From: Triglochin maritima
Taxonomy: Eukaryota; Streptophyta; Magnoliopsida; Alismatales; Juncaginaceae
Length of the DNA: 64,000 nucleotides
NCBI GenBank assembly: GCA_963682175.1
Contig: OY821782.1
Location: 30,835,741 to 30,899,740, forward strand
Direction: 5' to 3'
The notes under the pieces: model-generated
Databases searched by the model: none
What the model saw: the letters and a program-made list of their open reading frames with translations, nothing else
What the model was told of the DNA's origin: nothing
Part shown: piece after piece, positions 57,558 through 64,000 of the stretch
Layout of the letters: the number at the start of each line of letters is the position of its first letter
Numbering within the stretch: the first letter of the stretch is position 1
Made by a program: the position numbers and the translations under genes

Positions 57558-57968
57558 TGATTTGTAGCATATCATACATTGCATTCGTGCTATATATCCT
57601 TTATTTTACCCCAATTTTGTGCTACGTACTCGAGTGTTTCTTTGTGGTCTTTCAGGTGTTAGGTAATAAAGAAGATAAAAGAAGATAAAAGGACTGAAAT
57701 GCAAGAAGAAATGACTCAAATGAATCAAAGTACACTTGTTTAATTTGTCATGCACAAGGACCCGTCTGCAAATCAGGAAGGACCCAGATGAAATCCAGAG
57801 GGACCAGAATGCACGAAAAACATTTTGGGGGCTAAAAGCCTTCAATACCATGATCTTGAGGAGTATTTGGTGATAACAGCACGCACAACTCCTTGTGGTA
57901 CGACCCGTACGTACTTGCTGCGTCTTCACCGACGTCGTGCACTTGTGGTAAATTAAAACAATCGATCA
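57558..57968 (+). repeat. Internally deleted Athila-like LTR
   Basis: The start (tgatttgtagcatatcatac) resembles the LTR start at 4691, and the end (gacgtcgtgcacttgtgg ... aatcgatca) matches its last 80 bp. The middle, with TATA box and R/U5, is missing. No primer site follows 57968. Confidence 0.55.
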
Positions 57969-59783
57969 ACTTTAAATCTCTAAAACTCCCATACTTCACG
58001 CACACTTGGATTCAGTTAAGCTTCATCTAGATTGTCAAGTGCTAAAGTTAGAGTTCAAACATCTTCATACAAGATTGTAAGGATATGGTTAAAGGAATCA
58101 CATCTTAGGAGGAGATCAATTCTGCATGGGCGTTTGCAGACTCAGAGTGTACTCGGCATTGATCTCGACTCATCAGTGGAGATCAATCATAGATACTCAA
58201 GCGGGGAGCAATGTTAGGCGGGACTTGAGGAGTGGGGTAGATCGAGATGGGAAATCGAACATCGGGTCTTTGTTAGTGGTTTGCTTGTTCTCATTTTCTA
58301 GCACTTTCTATTCCGCATTTGTTGTCATTAGTGCACTTAAAGTCTATTCACATTGTCTCTAGACTAGGAGATTATGATTTAGGCACTGTCTCGAAGAGAG
58401 GCTCGGTAATAGACATGTTTTTGAAGATGTGGACTACCTACACCTGGACAGAAAGACCTTACGAAGCTTTGTTATTCCCTGGGATTGGCTTTGGGTCTTT
58501 CTGTGCAGCTTAAATAGACTAATGATTAAATAAAAAAGTATATTGTTTTTTTAATTCTAATTTCCATTTAAATGACACATGGATTCCAAATTCTTAACAA
58601 TTAATATTTATAATTATTTAATTAATTTAATCAAAATGAAAGAAGAATGGAGGAATCCTACAGTTACAATTAAGGTCCATGATAGAAAATCATATATATG
58701 ACCAACATAACTGATAAGCACCAATAATCACAAGGGTAATGTGTATGAAATACAGGGTCTCATACATATTATCTGTAATCAGGTGTTATAATAAGTTATC
58801 CATCTTATGCAGGTTTGGGTTCACGAACACCATAAGGTTGCTGGTGATGTCACCCTAATCTCACCGAGATTGATTAGACGAGCCCATGGCAAGAAATATT
58901 TTTCCAAAAGATGTCAAAGATCGTGTAAAGAAAAGATCATTTGAACACGAAGTTCATCAGGAAACGCAAGACATAAACTATCAAAAAAAGATATAAAAGA
59001 TTAATATCTGACAGAGGGTTGGGAGGGCTCGACAACAACTGGAGAGGTGAGCATCGCTACGATGCAATTCTCTGGAACTCCTGAACTCAACAGTATAATT
59101 ACTAACAGTTTGCAGAAGGTGGATGGGGATTGGGGACTCGAAGAGGCTCTTGCGGCAATGGAAATATCCTTATCCATCTTCAGGGAAGAAAATGTTCTAT
59201 TCATATTTATATCTGCACGGCTTTATTTTCGACTTGATATCATAAACTCTAGCTAGACAATTAAAAGCAATATTAATATTTGTCTTGTTATTCACTGGTT
59301 ATAAAAATTTGTTATCCTTCGAAGTTCCAATTCATGGTATAAGCCATAAGGTATGCATACATATATACGAGTTGAATAATTCTTATCCACTTACAATCCT
59401 TTCGTTAGTGTTCTAGCAGTCATATAAACGCATCATCTGAAAGGGTCGTAGGTTTTATTTATAGTTTTCAGAGATGGGATATCTATTGTGCTTGCAAGGC
59501 TTGCTAGAACATTGCATGCACGTTGTATTTGAAATATTTAAAAAAATTGATAGTTTCATATGGGATTGCCCTTTCAAACCTATTTAATCCACATAAAAGT
59601 ATATGGCTCGCCAGCGTCAAATGAGAATTCAACCAAAACATATGCTACATGATTCAAGGGTTTGTTTGGATTCCCGTTTTGAGTGGTTGCGGTTGATAAA
59701 ATTGGCAACTACACCCAAATGGAAGTCAATTGTTCTCAAACATCGAATGATCTGTTGGAGTTATATATGGATTTCATGGTTCA
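57969..59783. other. Unassigned stretch between two inverted LTR fragments
   Basis: No element is recognised. An 80-codon plus-strand frame ending at 59256 (from about 59011; YLTEGWEGSTTTGEVSI near its start, DGDWGLEEALAAMEIS in the middle) has a protein-like composition, but I cannot name it. It could be a captured exon. The rest shows nothing. Confidence 0.4.
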
Positions 59784-61097
59784 TGATTGATCGTTTTAAT
59801 AACTGCAAGCGCACAGCGTCGGTGAAGACATGACAAATACGGATCGAACCTCAAGGAGTTGTTAGTGTTATTGTGACTACCATACTCGAGTGGGAAAGGA
59901 GAGGAGAATGGGGAGATTATGTTAAACTAACTATACTAAACAATAAATTAATCAATAATTAAACTAAACCGTCATGGAGTGGAGGTGCGTAGGTATGTGT
60001 GTGTGAGTAGTTCTTGATTACATGAGCCACAAGTCTGTAAACTAGGTGAAATCAACTAGAAACTAGTATGGAGTCTAATTAGCATCTACATTTACATGAA
60101 TACATGACTAATATCGTTAGACATGAAGTTAAGATGCATTTTGGATTCTCAAGAATGAACTAAGTACCTAGTGTGGACATTAGGACATCAATTAATCATC
60201 CATATAACTCAATACATTCATGTATTCTCTACTAATCAAGAATCTATACATAACAAGTCAATTCCATACAAAGATAAATCATTACAAGCAACAAAATAAA
60301 CTCTAGACTTAGCATGAGACAAGTACATAGTGTGATCTTTATATCATCTAATACATGTTTAAGCATGCTATACAAGTATAAATCTACATTAAGTACATAG
60401 AAATGACACAAATAAGAAGAACTAATCATCACACAACACATAGTTTACATCAGTTTCATCCCAAATGGGGTGTATCTACTCTCTGCTCATAACTGCAAGC
60501 ATGAAAAGCAAGAAATCTACACTAAACATGGCAAGAATAGGAACTACTAAATCAACCAAAAAATGTAAAAATAATTGCATAGAAAAAAATGTGAGATTAC
60601 CACCTTCATCCACCTTCCTCTATTTGCAGCCAAATTGGGTAAAATCTAACCTACTCTAATGGTGGAAGTGGAGGAGGAGAAAGGTAGGAGAAACATTGCT
60701 ATTTATATAAGAAAGAGTTGTGTAGATGAATCTGGAAGCAATCTGACGGCTGTAATCCATTTCTCTATGGTCTGGTGCACCCAAATAAACATGTTCGAGC
60801 CACGGGAGAAGTGAAGGTGTGTTGAACCAAATTGGTCCGCCACTAGAGGATTATTTGAGTCTGATCCACCCAATTTTCTTCAGCAACTTACGTTCTTCAT
60901 TTTACACGTAAGGTGCACTCGAGGTCCGCTGGTTCGAACATGTTTGATCTTAATTTCCCAAATACTCTTCAAAATCATGGTCTTGAGGGATTTATGTGCC
61001 AAAAATGTGTTCCTTTCGTTCTTCAAGTCCCTTCGGTTTTCATTTAGGTCCTTCCTGAATTGCAGATGGGTCCTTGAGCATACAAACAGGTCCAGGA
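59784..61097 (-). repeat. Athila-like LTR, cut by the SIRE-like insertion
   Basis: The minus strand ends ...CGATCAATCA at 59784 with the conserved tail aactgcaagcgcac / cgtcggtgaaga. A TATA box (TTATATAAATAG) is at about 60698-60709, and upstream are paired words aaacatgttcgagcc (60788) and ggttcgaacatgttt (60932), an inverted repeat with one mismatch. The start of the LTR lies beyond 61098, where another element begins. Confidence 0.65.
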
Positions 61098-62457
61098 TGT
61101 AGGATCGTGTGGGTTATGGGTCCACAATTAAGGCTAATCACAATTCTCTACTTGATTAAGCAATGAACATGCGCAACGGAATAAACAGTCAAATGTAGAG
61201 AAAGAAAGATAAGGACATGCACACCACAATAGATGCGTCGGATTTTCCAGAGGTTCGGCCCCGCCTACGTCCTCTCTTGCAAGCCCCTCTCGAATCCTCG
61301 TTCGAGCTCCTCTTGCGTCTTCACTATGCTTCCCCGTTCCGGGCCGGGAGCAACGCCTTTTACACTTCTTCAAGCTCGCGAACAACCCTCGCCGAGCTTG
61401 GCACCACCTCTTACAATCCGAGAGGATCACTTCGGGCTTTCACCGAAGTCCTTGCTTCTTCTTCGGAATTTCACCGAAGCCTTTGCTTTGACAACTCAAT
61501 GAGTGGGACACACTCTTCTCTAACTGAGCACAACAATTGCTAAAAGTGTGAGTGATGAATAATGTGGAGATTTGAGCTTAAGATCACTAAATGAGAGCTT
61601 TAAGGATTTGGGATTTCTCTCTATGAATTTGACTATGAGGAATTGGAGAGTTGTGTGTAAAACTGAGTTTGATCCTCTATTTAAAAGCTCTAAGAGATTC
61701 CTAGCCGTTGGGGAAAGATTTGATTGATTTGTGTAAGAGATACACAAAACAGAATTCAAATTCAGCAAAAACTGTCTCCAACTGGTCGACCTAAAGTGGA
61801 ACCGATCGAACAGAACCTTACAAAAACTAATGGATCGGTTGAACAAATGGATGGTTCGGTCGAACGGTTGGGAATAGTGTTATGCGTATATGACCGTTGT
61901 ATGAATACGACAAAATAAAACGGTCACATGAAAACCCGGAACGGTCGAACAAAATGGCAAAACCGGTCGACCGTTTTAGTCTGGGCAAAACACTACTGAA
62001 ATCGGTTGAACAAAAATGGTCATGTAAAAACTCTAAATCTACTGAAACCGGTCGAACAAAAGGTCCAATCGGTCGAACGTTTTCGGACAGGATTTAAGGT
62101 TTAGTTTTAGTGATTTTCCGACTATGTTTTGGATGACATATCGAAGTCCGATTGATCTGAAATTTTGTGTGTGACTTCTCTAAGGAACCTAGTGTGTGAA
62201 TACATGGATATTATCTTAAGTTATGCTCAATTCACATATGTTCCTAAGACTCAAAGAAAAGTAAAATACATGTCTTCAATCCAGCTTGATTACATGTCTT
62301 GACTTGATTTTTCTTCTTTCTTGAGTCTTGATCACCTGTAGATGTTAGCAAAATACAACATATATACCATTATACTACATGTGCTAATCTACATGTCCTA
62401 ATTAAGATTAGGTTGAATTACATCATCAAAATATGGATTAAGGCCAAAAAGTCAACA
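61098..62457 (-). repeat. 3' LTR of the SIRE-like element
   Basis: 1360 bp with ends tgtagg ... gtcaaca. TATA-like CTTTTAAATAG at 61677-61687 (minus). It is related to the solo LTR at 46936-48474 but clearly diverged. Plus-strand ORFs of about 100 codons at 61217-61543 come from the leader part and are not genes. Confidence 0.85.
61780..62085 (-). promoter_or_regulatory. Degenerate CGGTCGACCG cluster in the SIRE-like LTR
   Basis: One exact copy (about 61962) and some eight variants such as cggtcgaac and cggttgaac occur 100-400 bp upstream of the TATA box. It is the same placement as in the solo LTR, but here most copies end in AAC. Confidence 0.5.
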
Positions 62458-62472
62458 ATCTCCCCTTTTTTT
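62458..62472 (-). promoter_or_regulatory. Polypurine tract of the SIRE-like element
   Basis: AAAAAAAGGGGAGAT on the minus strand directly before the LTR. Confidence 0.8.
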
Positions 62473-63178
62473 ATGATGGCAACCTATATCTTAAACTAAC
62501 TTAATACTTGAAATATTTTATGCAAACTATGCTTCAAATGTTTCATTAAATCTATTGCATAGTTTTTCTTGACAATTTCATGCATATTTCAAGTTACCCT
62601 AATCTATTACTTCTCCCCCTTTGACATCCATCAAAAACAATAATCAATGTAAGATATGAAATGAAATTTCTCCCTCATTGACAATTATATAACTATTCAA
62701 GTTCAAATAGGATGTCATTTGTAATGAAGTTGCTCCCCTTAAATTTTGCACTTCATTATTCTAATAAAAGATATAACATTTAAGCTCCCCCTATCAATAA
62801 GGCTACATGAAAACTATGAGCATGATTCAAGTTAAGTTCATTTAAGTTTCAACTTAAGCCTTATTCTAACATCCATTTAAAATTTGACATTTAAAATTAA
62901 TGGACGTGATAAATGATTTGCAATGAATAGGGTATATGATTTGCAATGAATTAAACTCTAAATGTATGACATTTAAGCACATAAACTAGGCTAGAGCTAA
63001 TTTAACATGAATTGTAGATGATAGAAATTTATACCAACTTGAGTCTTGAATTAGCTCCAATCTTGACTTGGTGATGCAACCGGATTCGAATTCGATGCTT
63101 TGGCTCGCCCGGTCACCACCAATATCCTCCTCAAGCTCCTATAAGTGTAGATTTAGGTACCCAAACAACTTTGGGTCC
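62473..63178 (-). other. 3' non-coding part of the SIRE-like element
   Basis: Contains several purine-rich words on the minus strand (GATGTCAAAGGGGGAGAA-like at about 62610-62630, further GGGGAGC words at about 62732 and 62790) typical of the region after RNase H in SIRE/Maximus elements. No coding frame. Confidence 0.55.
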
Positions 63179-64000
63179 TTAAATGTTAGTTTTGGGAACC
63201 CAAACCATTTTGGTTTTAGGAGCCCACACACTTGAGGAACTATGGTTAATGAACATATGCTTGTCATTTAGTGTAGTGTGAGATACATGGTTTTTCAATT
63301 TTGAATTGTAACCTAAACCATGTTTTTGCAAGGATTGCCTTTGACTACCTAATAGCATGTTAAGCATCTTAGTTCCATTAGTGAATCTTTCTAAATCTTT
63401 TCTTAATTGCACATTGCAAGCTTGAAGATCTAGTTGTTCACAATCTATAGGTGTTGCTTTTAATTTATCAAAATTTGATGCAAAGTTTTCTAGTTTAGCA
63501 ACCACCTCATTCTTCTCATTCATGCATGTTTCAATTTGGCTTTGGAGATCTTTGATTAACTTTCTAACACTCTTGTTTTTATCACAAATGATCTCATATT
63601 GTTTAACTAAGTCATGAAATGCATTTTCAAGCTCATCATGTGTATAAGTTTCTTCATTAACACTAGAATGTGAGCTATCACTATAATATGACTTAGTTGA
63701 GCATGAATTACTAGAGTAAGAGTTAGATTCTACCTCACTTCCTTCATCTTGAATGGCCATGTAGCACATGTGTGCATATTCTTTTGTTGATGAAGGCGTG
63801 GTTGATTTGGATGACGATGAAGACGATGAATCGTCCCATGTAGCCTTGTGAGCTTCCAACCTCTTCTCTTTTCTCCTACTCTTCTCCTTTTCTCTCCTTC
63901 TCTCCCTCCTCTCATTTTTCTTCTCCTTCTCTTTTCTCTCATTTCCACTCTCTTCCTTCTCCTTCTTTTCTCTCTTTTCACTCCTTCTACCTCTTCTTTC
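63179..64000 (-). CDS. SIRE-like Gag, C-terminal part (partial)
   Basis: The frame is open from the window edge to a stop at 63179. It begins in a Lys/Arg/Glu-rich segment, then HKATWDDSSSSSSS, a Ser-rich acidic stretch and MCYMAIQDEGSEVESN. A coiled-coil-like region follows (NAFHDLVKQYEIICDKNKS to about 63500), and the tail is VWAPKTKMVWVPKTN. These are landmarks of the part of SIRE/Maximus Gag after the zinc knuckle, which itself would lie beyond 64000. After the stop a further WVPK-like motif is readable near 63150. No protease follows. Confidence 0.75.
   Translation of the reverse strand, partial: ERRGRRSEKREKKEKEESGNERKEKEKKNERRERRREKEKSRRKEKRLEAHKATWDDSSSSSSSKSTTPSSTKEYAHMCYMAIQDEGSEVESNSYSSNSCSTKSYYSDSSHSSVNEETYTHDELENAFHDLVKQYEIICDKNKSVRKLIKDLQSQIETCMNEKNEVVAKLENFASNFDKLKATPIDCEQLDLQACNVQLRKDLERFTNGTKMLNMLLGSQRQSLQKHGLGYNSKLKNHVSHTTLNDKHMFINHSSSSVWAPKTKMVWVPKTNI

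Larger units (their letters stand above)
61098..64000 (-). mobile_element. SIRE-like copia element, gag-only, extends past the window
   Basis: The 3' LTR (61098-62457), polypurine tract, about 0.7 kb of non-coding DNA, then a gag-type ORF on the minus strand reaching the window edge. Protease, integrase, reverse transcriptase and RNase H should lie between gag and polypurine tract and are absent, so the copy looks like a gag-only derivative. Left-flank pentamer cagga (61093-61097); its partner is outside the window. Confidence 0.75.

Noticed and set aside
63730..63981. Arg/Lys-rich 83-codon minus-strand ORF
   Set aside because: Out-of-frame reading of the purine-rich part of the SIRE-like gag, which is open in another frame across the same region.

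Overview
The window is plant nuclear DNA, and nearly all of it is transposable elements. The evidence is Ty1/copia and Ty3/gypsy retrotransposons primed by plant-type initiator-Met or Asp tRNA sites, CACTA (En/Spm) transposons with the plant-specific TNP2/DUF4218/DUF4216 and Transposase_24/Ulp1 gene pair, and hAT remnants. I find no bacterial-type signals, no tRNA or rRNA genes, and no complete host gene. The only plausible host coding trace is an exon-like island at 13022-13320, which I could not identify. The species cannot be named from this sequence.

Layout. 1-860: old Athila-like LTR on the minus strand. 1448-4690: left part of a CACTA element (family 1, subterminal motif accacgtcgg) with a decayed TNPA/Ulp1-like gene. 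4691-12018: a young, nearly intact non-autonomous LTR retrotransposon with two 1561-bp LTRs and one uninterrupted 469-codon gag-like ORF but no pol. 12019-12982: right end of a CACTA element. 13960-14164: hAT-type BED zinc-finger remnant. 14165-29859: CACTA element A (family 2, subterminal motif gacgtctattc), with a whole copia element (14181-23580, minus strand, duplication aaaat) inserted 16 bp inside its terminus. 29860-34975: family-1 CACTA element B, which starts inside the transposase gene of A. 34976-42997: a second copia element (plus strand) with a truncated 5' LTR and point-mutated gag-pol. 42998-43841: another CACTA fragment. 44896-48740: three-level nest of hAT-like element, CACTA element D and solo LTR. 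50848-54600: chromovirus-like gypsy LTRs and pol remnant. 54604-61097: decayed Athila-like LTR pieces around an inverted-repeat tract (55056-55745). 61098-64000: SIRE-like copia element on the minus strand, running off the window, apparently with gag but no pol.

How the parts relate. The window is a stratified record of insertions. Several events can be ordered from target-site duplications: BED-hAT, then CACTA A, then copia; and hAT-like, then CACTA D, then LTR element with later loss to a solo LTR. Autonomous functions (TNP2, TNPA, copia pol) are all broken. The two best-preserved ORFs belong to elements that carry only gag-like protein and would need another element for reverse transcriptase and integrase.

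The most unusual pattern is regulatory. LTRs of two different copia groups carry dense clusters of the same 10-bp palindrome, CGGTCGACCG, about 100-600 bp upstream of the TATA box. The Athila-like LTR has an 18-bp palindrome pair containing CCAAT/ATTGG in the equivalent place. All identities and repeat counts were made by eye.
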